Assembly (NCBI RefSeq): GCF_011398355.1
Contig: NZ_AP021889.1
Location: forward strand, 310,001-374,000
Origin: Thiosulfatimonas sediminis
Lineage (GTDB): Bacteria; Pseudomonadota; Gammaproteobacteria; Thiomicrospirales; Thiomicrospiraceae
Reading direction: 5' to 3'
Length of the DNA stretch: 64,000 bases
In this document: piece after piece, positions 8,899 through 20,353 of the stretch
How the letters are laid out: each line of letters starts with the position of its first letter
Position numbering within the stretch: the stretch's first letter is position 1
Notes under the pieces: generated by a model
Seen by the model: the letters and a program-made list of their open reading frames with translations, nothing else
Database searches by the model: none
Told to the model about the DNA's origin: nothing
Made by a program: the position numbers and the translations under genes

Positions 8899-9441
8899 TT
8901 AAAATTGTTGGCCAATGCCGATGTTCAGCAAGTTTGCATTGTCGCCATCTTCGGTTTCTAAAATGCTGTAAGCGCTATTGACGTAAAAATGATCAAATAC
9001 TTTATACTCTCCGCCGATACCTGCTAGCCATCCTTTACTGTCAAAGGTTGCTTGTGCAGCCCCATTAGTTTCTTTCAATTCTTCTTGCGACCAGCGGTAA
9101 CCCAGTTTGCCGAATAAGGTTATCTTGTCGTTCAAAGCATAGTTCGGTTTTAAGCTAAAACCGTAAATGTGATTCACTTGCGCTTCAATTGTACTTGGCT
9201 CTCTGTTAAAGGTTTCCGTGCCGATGCCTGTGCCGATAAATCCTTCAATCGCTAGGTGTTGGGTTAAGTTTGCGCCCAGTGTTGCGCTGACAATATCTAA
9301 ATTAAGATTTGGCGAGTCAGTTTGAATTTGTCCATAGTTAAGTTCCCAATAAAGCGCCGGTAGGGGTTCTGCAAAAGCTTTGGCCGAGGCGGTTAGGGCT
9401 GTCAATGCGAGTGCTGTGATAAGGGTGGTTTGAAATGACAT
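8899..9441 (-). CDS. outer-membrane beta-barrel protein
   Basis: The 180-aa protein starts with a signal peptide (about residues 1-24, ending near ASAKAFA) followed by alternating amphipathic strands such as YWELNYGQIQ, SLKPNYALN and DHFYVNSAYSIL. It ends in GIGQQF, with the terminal Phe expected for BAM-dependent barrel insertion. Length and pattern fit the eight-stranded OmpA/OmpW-like barrel group (porin family protein). Specific function is unknown. It is transcribed alone on the minus strand. Confidence 0.75.
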   Translation of the reverse strand: MSFQTTLITALALTALTASAKAFAEPLPALYWELNYGQIQTDSPNLNLDIVSATLGANLTQHLAIEGFIGTGIGTETFNREPSTIEAQVNHIYGFSLKPNYALNDKITLFGKLGYRWSQEELKETNGAAQATFDSKGWLAGIGGEYKVFDHFYVNSAYSILETEDGDNANLLNIGIGQQF

Positions 9442-9588
9442 TTTATCGGTCTCGATGTAAATTACAGTAAATGTGAATAATTAACATATTAATCAAAAGA
9501 CAAATAAATGCAAATGAAAAGTTTAATAAATCGCGTTATTAGCAGTAGTTAATGCTTGTGGTTGGTTTGGTGGATTGGCTAAGCATGT

Positions 9589-9623
9589 GAAGCGTGACAA
9601 GGCAGAGCGCCTTGTCACGCTTC
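9589..9623. repeat. 15-bp perfect inverted repeat
   Basis: GAAGCGTGACAAGGC at 9589-9603 is exactly complementary to 9609-9623, with a 5-base loop. It lies just downstream of the DUF3365 gene (minus strand) but lacks a T run in either direction. It may be a Rho-dependent or processing stem, or a protein-binding site. Confidence 0.7.
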
Positions 9624-9637
9624 ATTGAAGGGGGAGA

Positions 9638-10201
9638 TTATTTTTGGAAGCTAAAAGCGCCGCGAACTTGGCCTTCGCTGTAGTTGATAGCGCGATCGTT
9701 TGGATAGAGTTCAGCCAGTTTGGTTTTGACGCCAGCCGGAATTTGGTTCGCGGTTCCATGACAAGTTAAACACAGTCCGGCGGTCATGACAGGCTTCATG
9801 TAACGGGTGGTTTCTTTGCCATCAATTTTGACAATTTCAAATTTTTCGAGGGTTTTTGGATCAGCTCCCTCAGCAATTTGTTGTTCAAACCATTTGAGGG
9901 TTGAGCTTTCCCAAGCGTCAGGCGTTGCGGTTGCACCGCGTGGTTTTAAACTTACGCGATTGACTTGCCAAGGAGCGTGCTTGTCACTTAATCCTTTGGC
10001 AATCGCGGGTGCTTTAGTATTGCAAACATCAATCGCGGCAACCGGGCCACCAGCTTGCATTGCGCCTTTAAGCGCGGGAACCAGCTGGCCGCCAAACTCT
10101 TTAACGATGTTGCGAGCTTCTTGCTGGTCGGCGCTGATTTCAGTCGCTTGAGCGTTGAATGCTAGGCTGCTTAGTGCGGCGATGATAATCACTTTTTTCA
10201 T
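9638..10201 (-). CDS. periplasmic DUF3365 haem-binding protein (single CxxCH)
   Basis: The 187-aa protein starts at 10201, where AGGAG precedes the ATG by 6-7 bases and a clean signal peptide (MKKVIIIAAL...NAQA) follows; an upstream start would spoil the signal. Mature features are CNTKAP near residue 59 and a c-type haem motif CLTCH near 145, in the arrangement of DUF3365/Tll0287-like proteins. It should therefore be a periplasmic mono-haem protein with a redox or sensor role that cannot be specified. It lies alone, divergent from the RND efflux operon. Confidence 0.8.
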   Translation of the reverse strand: MKKVIIIAALSSLAFNAQATEISADQQEARNIVKEFGGQLVPALKGAMQAGGPVAAIDVCNTKAPAIAKGLSDKHAPWQVNRVSLKPRGATATPDAWESSTLKWFEQQIAEGADPKTLEKFEIVKIDGKETTRYMKPVMTAGLCLTCHGTANQIPAGVKTKLAELYPNDRAINYSEGQVRGAFSFQK

Positions 10202-10490
10202 GGGGATTCTCCTAAAAATGGTAGATAAAGCGGCCAATGACTGTATTTTGGTTTTATTTTATGTGCTAATAAAATAAATTAATATTAGGTTTTTGGCAAT
10301 CTTTAAATGACGTGTTCCAATAAAATAAGGTGGCTCTTAGTGTCTCTAACTTGAATTATCAAGAAAGCATGGCAATCGCAGAATATAGCACGCAATTATC
10401 AACAGATTTTGAGACAGTGGCGTTAGAATGACCGCAAAACGAGATTCCGTAAAACTCCGTGATTGGAGTTCAGAAAAGGTTAGGTATTGC

Positions 10491-11726
10491 ATGATTAAAA
10501 AGCTAATAAAACGACTGTTGCCGCTATTGATTATCGGTTTAGCGATTGCCGCTTTTATCTATATGAAAAACTCCAAACCTGTGCAGCCGCCTGTGGAAGT
10601 CAAAGAGAAGGTTTGGTCGGTTGAGTCGCAAGTGTTGCAATTGCAAAGCCGAACAGCGGTGCAGACGTTGTTTGGTCAAATTGAGTCGAATGCGCTGGTA
10701 AAAGCAGCGGCTCCGATTGCTGCGGTGGTTGAGCAGGTTAAGGTGTTACCCGGTGATGAAATTGTCGCAGGGCAAGTATTGGTTGCTTTATCGGCACAAG
10801 ATGTCGCGATTTTAATGGCGCAAGCCAAAGCCGATGTGGCGGATACACAAGCGCAGTTGACGCTACAAAAATTGACCATTGAAGCGAATAATCAGCGTTT
10901 GATTCATGAAAATAAAGTGCTGGATTTAAAGCAAGAAGCCTTGCAACGAGCTAAAACGCTGTTGAAAAAAAACCTTGCTTCACAGTCCTCCGTTGACACA
11001 GCTAAAGAGGCCTTGGTGCGCCAAGAATATGTGGTTGTGGGTGCGCAGCTTGCAGTGCAGCAGAGTGGAGCGCAATTAACGCAATTACAAGCGCGTTTGG
11101 CCAAGGCGCAAACCACGTTGCAGCAAGCTCAGCTAAATCAGCAGCGTGCTGTGGTTAGAGCGCCGTTTGCCGGTCGAGTGGCCGCAGTGAATGTGAGTGA
11201 GGGGGATCGTGTGAATGTTGGTGCGGTGCTGGTCTCATTTTACGGTTTTGATAGCATGGAATTGAAAGCGAAGTTGCCCGCCAGTGCTCTTGCGCAAGCG
11301 CAACAGGCTTTTACGCAGGGGCAACCGCTGCAGGCGTTCGTGGGCAATGTCGAACAAGATAGGCTGGTTTTGCCGATGACTCGTTTGGCTGGTCAGGCAG
11401 AAACCAGTGGTGTGGATGCCTATTTTGCTTTGCCGCCGCAATTGCATGCTAAGCGTCCGGGCGAGTTGTTGGAGGTTTATTTACAAAGCCAAGCGCAGAC
11501 ACAAGTTGCAGCGGTACCTTACAGTGCGTTGTATGGTAATGACCGTATTTATCAGATTGTTGATGGCCGATTGCAGTCGATGCAGATTAGCCTGCAGGGT
11601 GAAGTTTTGCAGGACGGTAAATTGCAAGCGTTGATTCGCGCACCCGAATTGCGCGATGGAATGACGGTGCTGGTGACCCATCTGCCCAATGCGATTAACG
11701 GTCTGAAAGTGGCAGAGGTACAGTAA
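10491..11726 (+). CDS. RND efflux periplasmic adaptor (membrane fusion protein)
   Basis: The 411-aa protein has a single N-terminal membrane anchor (about 9-25), a lipoyl/barrel-sandwich half motif VEQVKVLPGDEIVAGQVL, a long Gln/Ala-rich coiled coil (about 105-215), and the second half VRAPFAGRVAAVNVSEGDRVNVG. This is the HlyD/AcrA architecture that links an inner-membrane RND pump to an outer-membrane channel. I chose ATG 10491 because it directly precedes the anchor; an in-frame ATG at 10428 has no binding site. Its stop overlaps the start of the RND pump gene by one base. Confidence 0.85.
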   Translation: MIKKLIKRLLPLLIIGLAIAAFIYMKNSKPVQPPVEVKEKVWSVESQVLQLQSRTAVQTLFGQIESNALVKAAAPIAAVVEQVKVLPGDEIVAGQVLVALSAQDVAILMAQAKADVADTQAQLTLQKLTIEANNQRLIHENKVLDLKQEALQRAKTLLKKNLASQSSVDTAKEALVRQEYVVVGAQLAVQQSGAQLTQLQARLAKAQTTLQQAQLNQQRAVVRAPFAGRVAAVNVSEGDRVNVGAVLVSFYGFDSMELKAKLPASALAQAQQAFTQGQPLQAFVGNVEQDRLVLPMTRLAGQAETSGVDAYFALPPQLHAKRPGELLEVYLQSQAQTQVAAVPYSALYGNDRIYQIVDGRLQSMQISLQGEVLQDGKLQALIRAPELRDGMTVLVTHLPNAINGLKVAEVQ

Positions 11727-14700
11727 TGGCTGACAAGAATTCCTCTCATCCGCATCCAGACGCTTTAGATAGCGATTTTGCGATACCGGAAAGGCCGTTT
11801 AAATCCCGCGGGATTATCGGTCTGTTTGCGCGTCATAAGGTTGCGCCGAATTTATTAATGTTGGTGATGATTCTGGCTGGAATTGTTGCATTGATGAAGT
11901 TGAATGTGCAGTTTTTTCCTAATTTCGAGTTGGATTATGCCTCGGTACGCGTGGTTTGGCCGGGGGCGAACGCCGAGGATGTCGAAAAGAGTGTCACCGA
12001 CCCGATTGAGCGGGTGTTGCGCAATATTGATAATCTGGATGAGATGACGTCGACATCGGCACAGGGTTTGTCGACGGTGACCTTGAAGTTTGAGCAAGGC
12101 ACCGACATGATTGAGGCGGTTGATCAAGTCAGTCAGCGAGTTAAAGAGTTACGTAATTTACCACAGGATATTCAGGTGCCGGTGGTGGAGCGAGTTGTGC
12201 GTTATGAGCCGGTAGCGCGCTTATTGGTGTTGAATCAAAATGGCTCTTTGGATGAGTTGCGTCCATTGGTGCGTCAGTTTGAGCGTGAACTGCTGGATTT
12301 GGGGATTGATAAAATCAATTTTACCGGCCTGCCAACCGAAGAGATGGCGGTGGAGGTTTCACAGCAGAAGCTGGAACAGCATCAATTGTCTTTAGAGATG
12401 ATTGGCAATCAATTATCTGCAATGAGTCGCGATTATCCGGCGGGCACGGTGGGCGATGATGATTCGGTGCGCGAGTTGCGCGCTTTACAGCAAAAACGGG
12501 ACGAAATTGCTTTTGCACAAACGCCGATTGTCAATTCAGTCAGCGAAAATGTCACTTTAGGGGACATTGCTGCGATTGAGCGCCGTCCGCAGAAAAATGC
12601 GCCTTACATTATGGTTGACGGCTATCCTGCTATTGAGATGCAGTTACAACGTGCCGAAAGCGGCGATACCTTGAAGTCTTCGCGGATTATGCAGAATTGG
12701 TTGGCGCAAACCGAACCGCAACTGCCTCAGGGTGTTCAATTTAAGGTATATGACGAAACTTGGTCATTGGTGAATCAACGAATTATGTTATTGGTTAATA
12801 ACGGTATCAGCGGATTGATTCTGGTGGTGTTGATTCTGTATATCTTTATGCACGGGCGGGTCGCTTTTTGGGTTGCGGTCGGGATTCCGGTTTCCTTTAT
12901 GGCGACCTTGATGATTCTCTATTTGGCCGGTGGCTCAATCAACATGGTCAGCTTGTTCGGTTTGATTATGGCGTTAGGGATTATCGTCGATGATGCCATC
13001 GTGGTTGGTGAAGATGCACTGGCGCATCACGAACGCGGTGAACCGGCGCTTGAAGCGGCCGAAGGGGGCGCGCATCGAATGCTGGGGCCGGTGACGGCAT
13101 CCTCTTTGACGACAGTAGGGGCATTTTTGCCGCTGATGATGATCGGTGGCGAGATGGGGAATATTCTGTTTGCGATTCCTCTGGTGATTATTGCGGTTAT
13201 CTTCGCGTCTTTATTGGAAAGTTTCACTATCCTACCGGGACATTTACGTCATGCTTTGCATAAAGTAGAACCTGCTAAAGAGGGTTCGGTGCGCTTTAGA
13301 CTCGATTCTGCGATTAATCATTTTCGGCATCATCAATTTCGTTCTGTGGTGCGTTGGTGCTTGGCGCATCGTGCTATTACCATTAGCTCGGCTTTGGCGA
13401 TGATGATTTTTGTTATTGCGCTTTTGGCGGGTGGGCGGCTTGGTTTTGTCTTTTTCCCATCGCCCGAGTCAACCAAATTAAATGCTGATGCGCGCTTTGT
13501 TGCTGGCACGCCGGCGGCTGTTTCGGCTGGTTATGTGGGGCGATTGTATCAGGCGCTATTGGAAACTGAGCAAGCGCTTGAGCCAGGGATTTTGAAAGTT
13601 GCGGTAGTGCATTACAACAAAACCAGTCGTCAGACCGGGCCAAATTTTTCGGGGATTAATATCGAACTCGTCGAGCCGGATCAACGTCAGACTCGTAATG
13701 CTGAATTTATTCGCGTTTGGCAAGAGAAAGTCGGTACGGTTCCTGGTTTGGATGTTTTGACCATTGAGGCACCGCGCATGGGGCCGCCGGGCAGCGATAT
13801 TGATATTCGCTTAACCGGTGCTGAGCCGAAAAAGTTAAAAGAAGCGTCGATTGAGTTGCAAGAGGTTTTAACGCAAATTCAAGGCGTCAGCGCGATTCGC
13901 GATGATTTGCCGTTTGGGCGCGATCAGTTAATTTATCAATTGACGCCGCAAGGTGAGGCGCTTGGCTTTACTTATTCATCGCTTGGTCGTCAATTGTCGG
14001 ATGCGTTTTCGGGTCGTCTGGTACAGATTTTTACTGATGCGGAAGATGAGGTTGAAGTGCGGTTACAGTATCCTCGAGCGCAACAAGCCACCTTGGCAAG
14101 TTTAAATTCGATGCAAGTTGTTGCGCCGTCCGGTGAGCGTGTGCCGCTTAATGTTGTCGCTTCTTGGCAGACGCAGCGCGGCTTCGATATTATGCGCCAC
14201 GTTAACGGCCAGTTGGCGGTGACGGTCGTGGGCGAAGTCGATAAAACGGTGAATAATGCCAATCGCATTCTGCAGACTTTGGAGAGCACCACCTTGCCAG
14301 AATTGCAGTCTAAGTTTGGAATTAATTATTCGTTAGAAGGCCAGAATGCTCGACAGGCGGAAACCATGGGGGATATGAAAGTGGGTCTATTGATTGGCCT
14401 GTCGTTAATTTATATTGTTCTGGCTTGGGTGTTCGGCTCTTACGGTTGGCCACTGGTGGTGATGATGGCGATTCCGTTTGGATTGGTGGGTGCAGTCATG
14501 GGGCATTGGTGGATGGGCATTGATATGACGATTCTGTCGATGTTCGGTTTTTTCGGTTTATCCGGAATTGTGGTCAATGACTCGATTATTTTGGTGAGTT
14601 TCTATAAGCAGTTACGCGAAGCCGGTTTGTCGGTGCAGGAGGCTTTGGAGGAAGCAGCGGTACAGCGAGTGCGTGCGGTTCTGTTGACCTCCTTGACTAC

Positions 14701-14902
14701 CATCGCCGGTTTGACGCCTCTGCTGTTTGAAACATCGCTGCAGGCGCAGTTTTTGATTCCAATGGCGACTGCGATTGCTTTCGGTTTGATGTTTTCTACC
14801 TTGCTGATTTTACTGGTGATTCCGTCAATGCTTTCACTGTATGAGCAGTTTTTGCTGAAAGTTCAGGGGAGGCATCATCAGATGCATCCGCCTAGTCCTT
14901 AG
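11726..14902 (+). CDS. RND efflux pump, AcrB/MMPL-like permease
   Basis: The 1058-aa inner-membrane protein shows the two-fold repeat of RND pumps. Each half begins with a hydrophobic segment, carries a periplasmic domain, and then a helix bundle: GIIVDDAIVVGEDALAH in helix 4 of the first half provides the proton-relay Asp pair, and GIVVNDSIILV is the equivalent in the second half. VVWPGANAEDVEKSVTDPIE is the characteristic porter-domain motif. The start codon overlaps the adaptor's stop (TAATG), showing translational coupling. No outer-membrane channel gene is present here. Divergence from classical AcrB leaves the substrate open (drugs, dyes, metabolites). Confidence 0.9.
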   Translation: MADKNSSHPHPDALDSDFAIPERPFKSRGIIGLFARHKVAPNLLMLVMILAGIVALMKLNVQFFPNFELDYASVRVVWPGANAEDVEKSVTDPIERVLRNIDNLDEMTSTSAQGLSTVTLKFEQGTDMIEAVDQVSQRVKELRNLPQDIQVPVVERVVRYEPVARLLVLNQNGSLDELRPLVRQFERELLDLGIDKINFTGLPTEEMAVEVSQQKLEQHQLSLEMIGNQLSAMSRDYPAGTVGDDDSVRELRALQQKRDEIAFAQTPIVNSVSENVTLGDIAAIERRPQKNAPYIMVDGYPAIEMQLQRAESGDTLKSSRIMQNWLAQTEPQLPQGVQFKVYDETWSLVNQRIMLLVNNGISGLILVVLILYIFMHGRVAFWVAVGIPVSFMATLMILYLAGGSINMVSLFGLIMALGIIVDDAIVVGEDALAHHERGEPALEAAEGGAHRMLGPVTASSLTTVGAFLPLMMIGGEMGNILFAIPLVIIAVIFASLLESFTILPGHLRHALHKVEPAKEGSVRFRLDSAINHFRHHQFRSVVRWCLAHRAITISSALAMMIFVIALLAGGRLGFVFFPSPESTKLNADARFVAGTPAAVSAGYVGRLYQALLETEQALEPGILKVAVVHYNKTSRQTGPNFSGINIELVEPDQRQTRNAEFIRVWQEKVGTVPGLDVLTIEAPRMGPPGSDIDIRLTGAEPKKLKEASIELQEVLTQIQGVSAIRDDLPFGRDQLIYQLTPQGEALGFTYSSLGRQLSDAFSGRLVQIFTDAEDEVEVRLQYPRAQQATLASLNSMQVVAPSGERVPLNVVASWQTQRGFDIMRHVNGQLAVTVVGEVDKTVNNANRILQTLESTTLPELQSKFGINYSLEGQNARQAETMGDMKVGLLIGLSLIYIVLAWVFGSYGWPLVVMMAIPFGLVGAVMGHWWMGIDMTILSMFGFFGLSGIVVNDSIILVSFYKQLREAGLSVQEALEEAAVQRVRAVLLTSLTTIAGLTPLLFETSLQAQFLIPMATAIAFGLMFSTLLILLVIPSMLSLYEQFLLKVQGRHHQMHPPSP

Positions 14903-14917
14903 TTGAGTGCTTAGCCT

Positions 14918-14942
14918 AACCCCGAAATGTTCGGGGTTTTTT
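14918..14942 (+). terminator. intrinsic terminator of the RND operon
   Basis: AACCCCGAA, short loop, TTCGGGGTT, then a T run, 15 bp after the stop. Confidence 0.85.
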
Positions 14943-15313
14943 GTTGCGTTTGTCATCGAGCGGTCATCTTTGTTCGTTACGTCTAGGGCAAAATAAATGG
15001 CGATTTTGTGAATCGAGTGGGTGTAAATGTAAATGTTAATCTGCCTTGGTTGGGCAATGACCGAACGCAATAGGTTGTGTGTTTCAGTAAAATTTACCGC
15101 TAGTTACTGATTTTTAATGGAATTTATTGCAAAAGCGATTTTAAAAAATATTGTGTCCAAGATAAGAAAACTTGATGCAAAACGCAATTTGAGAGAGAAT
15201 ATGCGTCCAAATTTACCCTGTGGAGAGCCTTAAGGTTCTGAAGTTCTTCGATAAACCGTGAGTAAGGCGGCTTCACAGTAACCGAATTTTTGTTTAAAAA
15301 TTGAGGAAAATCT
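14943..15313 (+). promoter_or_regulatory. tkt promoter/leader region with a nested hairpin
   Basis: No gene is seen in these 371 bases. Close to tkt there is a hairpin made of three nested arms: GCCTTA (15227) with TAAGGC (15263), GGTT (15234) with AACC (15254), and GAAG/CTTC (15240-15249). GAGG lies 8 bases before the tkt ATG. The hairpin may be an mRNA leader structure; no known riboswitch was recognised. Confidence 0.45.
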
Positions 15314-17302
15314 ATGGCAACTCGTAGAGATCTAGCTAACGCTATCCGCGCATTAAGTATGGACGCGGTTCAAAAAGCCAACTCTGGTCACCCAGGTGCA
15401 CCAATGGGTATGGCGGACATCGCTGAAGTATTGTGGAATAGCCACATGAAATTCAACCCGACCAATGCGAATTGGGCGGATCGCGACCGTTTCGTTCTTT
15501 CTAACGGTCACGGCTCTATGCTTATCTATTCTCTACTTCACCTTTCTGGTTTTGACCTAAGCATGGACGATATCAAGCAGTTCCGTCAGCTTCACGCGAA
15601 AACAGCGGGTCACCCAGAGTATGGTTATGCGGATGGTATCGAGACCACCACTGGTCCTTTAGGTCAAGGTATCACCAACGCCGTAGGTATGGCGATTGCT
15701 GAACGTACGTTGGCAGCACAGTTCAACAAGCCTGGACATGACATCGTTGACCACCACACTTATGTGTTCATGGGTGACGGTTGTTTGATGGAAGGTCTTT
15801 CACACGAAGCGTGTGCAATGGCCGGTACACTAGGTCTTGGTAAGCTAATCGCTTTCTGGGATGACAACGATATCTCTATCGACGGTCCGATTGGCGACTG
15901 GATGGAAAAAGGGGTTCCTGGACGTTTTGTTTCTTATGATTGGCACGTTATTCCAAATGTTGATGGTCACGATGCAGACGCAATCAATGCGGCCATTGAA
16001 GAAGCGAAAAAAGTCACTGACAAGCCAACGCTTATTTGTACTAAGACGGTTATCGGTTTTGGTTCACCAAACAAAGCAGGTACTTACTCTTGTCACGGCG
16101 CACCTTTGGGTGACGAAGAAATCGCTTTGGCACGTGAGCAACTAGGTTGGACAGCAGGTCCATTTGAAATTCCAAAAGATATCTACGCTGGTTGGGATCA
16201 CAAAGAACAAGGCGCGAAAGATGAAGCGGCTTGGAACGAAAAATTTGCTGCATATAAAGCGGCTTACCCAGCTGAAGCAGCTGAGTTTGAACGTCGTATG
16301 TCTGGTGAACTACCTGCGAACTTCGAAGTTGAAATGGATGCGTTTATTGCTAAGACTCAAGCAGATATGCCTAAGTTGGCTTCGCGTCAAGCATCACAGA
16401 AAGCAATCGAAAAACTGGGTGAAATTCTGCCAGAAATGTTCGGTGGTTCTGCTGACTTGACCGGTTCTAACCTAACTAACTGGTCGAAGATGGTTAAGGT
16501 TAATAAAGAAAACGCGAATGGTAACTACCTGTCTTGGGGTGTTCGTGAATTCGGTATGGCGCACATGATGAACGGTATGGTTCTTCACGGTGGTTTCAAA
16601 GTGTTTGGTGGAACTTTCTTCATGTTTATGGAGTTCATGCGTAACGCTCTACGTATGTCTGCATTGATGAAAATCGGTACGATCTATGTTTACACGCACG
16701 ACTCTATCGGTCTGGGTGAAGATGGTCCTACACACCAGCCAGTTGAACAACTAGCAACCATGCGTGTTATCCCTAACTTCCAAACTTGGCGTGGTTGTGA
16801 TGCGGTTGAATCTGCGGTTTCTTGGAAAGTGGCTATGATGCGTTCAAACGCTCCAACCGCTTTGGTATTCTCGCGTCAAGCGCTAACACCAATGCCGCGT
16901 ACCGCTGAGCAAGTTGCCAACATCGAGAAGGGTGGTTATGTACTGAAAGATTGTGCAGGTACGCCGGATCTAATTATTATTGCAACCGGTTCTGAAGTTG
17001 GTTTGGCCGTTGACGCTGCTGCAGCAATGGATGCAAATGTTCGTGTGGTTTCTATGCCTTGTACTGATGCGTATGATGCACAAGATCAAGCGTACAAAGA
17101 TTCTGTACTGATTCCTGGTGTTAAACGCGTTGCGGTTGAAGCAGGTATTAAAGATTGCTGGTACAAGTACGTTGGTCTAGACGGTGATGTTGTTGGTATG
17201 ACGACCTTCGGTGAGTCTGCGCCGGCAGAAGAACTGTTTAAAGAGTTCGGTTTCACTGTTGAGAACGTCGTAGCAACTTGTAACAAAGTTCTAGGCAAGT
17301 AA
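15314..17302 (+). CDS. tkt: transketolase
   Basis: The 662-aa thiamine-diphosphate enzyme exchanges two-carbon units among sugar phosphates and is needed to regenerate ribulose 5-phosphate in the Calvin cycle. It shows the N-terminal [21 protein letters not shown], the cofactor-binding [13 protein letters not shown] near residue 155, and in the pyrimidine domain [21 protein letters not shown] near 460. Length is standard. Codon use is strongly biased (GGT, CGT, CTA), as in the neighbouring gap, pgk and fba genes, indicating high expression. It heads the tkt-gap-pgk-pyk-fba block. Confidence 0.97.
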   Translation: MATRRDLANAIRALSMDAVQKANSGHPGAPMGMADIAEVLWNSHMKFNPTNANWADRDRFVLSNGHGSMLIYSLLHLSGFDLSMDDIKQFRQLHAKTAGHPEYGYADGIETTTGPLGQGITNAVGMAIAERTLAAQFNKPGHDIVDHHTYVFMGDGCLMEGLSHEACAMAGTLGLGKLIAFWDDNDISIDGPIGDWMEKGVPGRFVSYDWHVIPNVDGHDADAINAAIEEAKKVTDKPTLICTKTVIGFGSPNKAGTYSCHGAPLGDEEIALAREQLGWTAGPFEIPKDIYAGWDHKEQGAKDEAAWNEKFAAYKAAYPAEAAEFERRMSGELPANFEVEMDAFIAKTQADMPKLASRQASQKAIEKLGEILPEMFGGSADLTGSNLTNWSKMVKVNKENANGNYLSWGVREFGMAHMMNGMVLHGGFKVFGGTFFMFMEFMRNALRMSALMKIGTIYVYTHDSIGLGEDGPTHQPVEQLATMRVIPNFQTWRGCDAVESAVSWKVAMMRSNAPTALVFSRQALTPMPRTAEQVANIEKGGYVLKDCAGTPDLIIIATGSEVGLAVDAAAAMDANVRVVSMPCTDAYDAQDQAYKDSVLIPGVKRVAVEAGIKDCWYKYVGLDGDVVGMTTFGESAPAEELFKEFGFTVENVVATCNKVLGK

Positions 17303-17404
17303 TTTATTTGCTAGAAAGGCGATTTCGGTGAACGGTTTAGCAGTCGTGTATTTCAATGCACTCCTGCGACCCGCCAAGAAGTCGCTAACTCTAGCAGCGA
17401 ATTA
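17301..17404. repeat. imperfect ~105-bp palindromic element, copy 1
   Basis: The stretch 17321-17390 aligns without major gaps to 18691-18760 (roughly two thirds identical by eye; shared core CAGTCGT..TA..CA..ACTCCT). The outer flanks, around GCTAGA at 17311 and TCTAGC at 17390, form diverged inverted arms. It lies immediately after tkt. See the second, better-preserved copy after gap. Confidence 0.5.
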
Positions 17405-18667
<1,263 letters not shown>

Positions 18668-18668
18668 T

Positions 18669-18775
18669 CTGATTCATTTTGTTTGTGAGGCATTTCGTTG
18701 TTGTGGCTGCCAGTCGTTTACTACAGTAAACTCCTTCGGCACGCCTAGAACTGCCTCAACAACCAAATGAATCAG
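18669..18775. repeat. 107-bp palindromic element, copy 2
   Basis: Arms 18669-18692 and 18752-18775 are complementary at 21 of 24 positions, beginning CTGATTCATTT and ending AAATGAATCAG. Between them lies a second perfect hairpin, GTTTACT (18716) / AGTAAAC (18725). The interior resembles 17321-17390. The structure looks like a miniature inverted-repeat or REP-like element, or a strong transcript-stabilising or terminating stem after gap. Confidence 0.65.
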
Positions 18776-18835
18776 TCGTAGTTGGACTGAACGAACACTA
18801 TAATTTGAGGGTTAGGAACCTAGTTTCTAATTCTC

Positions 18836-18899
18836 AAATTAAATTTGCTTGTCAGTTTTTCGGTTGCTTAACCTGAGAATTGAAAAGCAAATTTAATTT
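18836..18899. repeat. 15-bp AT-rich inverted repeat before pgk
   Basis: AAATTAAATTTGCTT (18836-18850) is exactly complementary to 18885-18899, with a 34-base loop and following Ts. It lies 60 bp before pgk and may act as a leader structure, weak terminator or protein site. Confidence 0.55.
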
Positions 18900-18959
18900 T
18901 TATATTAATCCAATCACCGCTGGCTCCAGTGGTTTTAACTTTGATAAAGAGGACTCAAC

Positions 18960-20138
18960 ATGTCTGTAATTAAGATGTCTGATCTAGATTTAGCTGGTAA
19001 GCGCGTTCTGATTCGTGAAGACCTAAACGTTCCAGTTAAAGATGGTAAGGTTACTTCTGATGCGCGTATTCGTGCTTCTTTGCCAACCATTAAAATGGCA
19101 GCTGACGCTGGTGCAAAAGTAATGCTTATGTCTCACCTAGGTCGTCCAACCGAAGGTGAATATGATGAAGCGGCTTCTCTGGCGCCAGTAGCAGCAGATC
19201 TTTCTGCAAAACTAGGTAAAGAAGTACGTCTAGTTAAAGACTACCTTGACGGTGTTGACGTTGCAGATGGTGAAGTGGTTCTTCTTGAAAACGTTCGTTT
19301 CAACGTTGGTGAAAAGAAAAACGCTGAAGACCTATCTAAAAAATATGCAGCACTATGTGACATCTATGTAATGGATGCTTTCGGTACGGCACACCGTGCG
19401 CAAGCTTCTACTCACGGTGCGGGTGCTTTTGCTCCAGTAGCGTGTGCAGGTCCTCTTCTAGCAGCAGAACTTGATGCGCTAGGTAAAGCACTAAACAACC
19501 CAGCGCGTCCATTAGTTGCAATCGTTGGTGGTTCTAAAGTTTCGACTAAACTAACTGTTCTTGAATCTCTATCTGAGAAAGTTGATCAGCTAGTTGTTGG
19601 TGGTGGTATTGCAAACACGTTCATCGCGGCTGCAGGTCACCCAGTTGGTAAGTCTCTATATGAAGCAGACCTAATCCCGACTTGTAACAAACTGAACGAA
19701 ATCATGGAAGCACGTGGTGCAGCGATTCCTTTAGCGTCTGACGTTGTGACTGGTAAAGAGTTTTCAGAATCTGCTGCGGCAGAAACCAAAGCAGCAGCAG
19801 ATACCGCTGAAGACGATATGATTTTTGATATCGGTCCTGATTCTGCAGCTGAACTAGCAGAAATCATCAAAAACGCAGGCACAGTTGTTTGGAACGGCCC
19901 AGTAGGTGTTTTTGAGTTTGATCAGTTCGGTGAAGGGACGAAAGCGGTTTCTATGGCGATTGCTGAGTCTTCAGCTTTCTCTATCGCAGGTGGCGGTGAT
20001 ACCCTAGCGGCGATCGATAAGTATAATATCGCTGATAAAGTTTCTTATATTTCTACCGGTGGTGGTGCTTTCCTTGAGTTCTTGGAAGGTAAAAAACTAC
20101 CTGCAGTAGCAATGCTTGAAGAAGCAGCAGCTAAATAA
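18960..20138 (+). CDS. pgk: phosphoglycerate kinase
   Basis: The 392-aa enzyme phosphorylates 3-phosphoglycerate, the product of RuBisCO. Diagnostic segments are [18 protein letters not shown] near residue 13, [11 protein letters not shown] near 55, and the nucleotide-binding [15 protein letters not shown] and [21 protein letters not shown] at the C terminus. Length is typical of bacteria. Codon bias is strong. It has its own leader with long inverted repeats and its own downstream hairpin, suggesting transcription units within the tkt-fba block. Confidence 0.97.
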   Translation: MSVIKMSDLDLAGKRVLIREDLNVPVKDGKVTSDARIRASLPTIKMAADAGAKVMLMSHLGRPTEGEYDEAASLAPVAADLSAKLGKEVRLVKDYLDGVDVADGEVVLLENVRFNVGEKKNAEDLSKKYAALCDIYVMDAFGTAHRAQASTHGAGAFAPVACAGPLLAAELDALGKALNNPARPLVAIVGGSKVSTKLTVLESLSEKVDQLVVGGGIANTFIAAAGHPVGKSLYEADLIPTCNKLNEIMEARGAAIPLASDVVTGKEFSESAAAETKAAADTAEDDMIFDIGPDSAAELAEIIKNAGTVVWNGPVGVFEFDQFGEGTKAVSMAIAESSAFSIAGGGDTLAAIDKYNIADKVSYISTGGGAFLEFLEGKKLPAVAMLEEAAAK

Positions 20139-20147
20139 TTTTTAGCT

Positions 20148-20178
20148 AACTGGGTCGTTTTCTACGGCCCAGTTTTAT
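20148..20178 (+). terminator. terminator-like hairpin after pgk
   Basis: AACTGGG-TCG pairs with CG-GCCCAGTT around a T-rich loop, followed by TTATTC. Confidence 0.6.
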
Positions 20179-20353
20179 TCTCCTCATTTATTTTTATAAA
20201 CCTAGCTTGGCAATAGATGAAGGGTGGCTCGTCAAGTATATTTACAAAAGCCCCCAGCCAATACTGGCTGTGGATCGGCGGCAGTAAGCATATTTCGCGA
20301 GACATCTTTATTTGACTGTTACCAGGCCTTAAATAGAAAAGGAATCTATTCAA

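Noticed and set aside
10428-10490. Upstream in-frame ATG extending the RND adaptor by 21 residues
   Set aside because: No ribosome-binding site, and the extension is hydrophilic and precedes an otherwise normal N-terminal membrane anchor starting at 10491.
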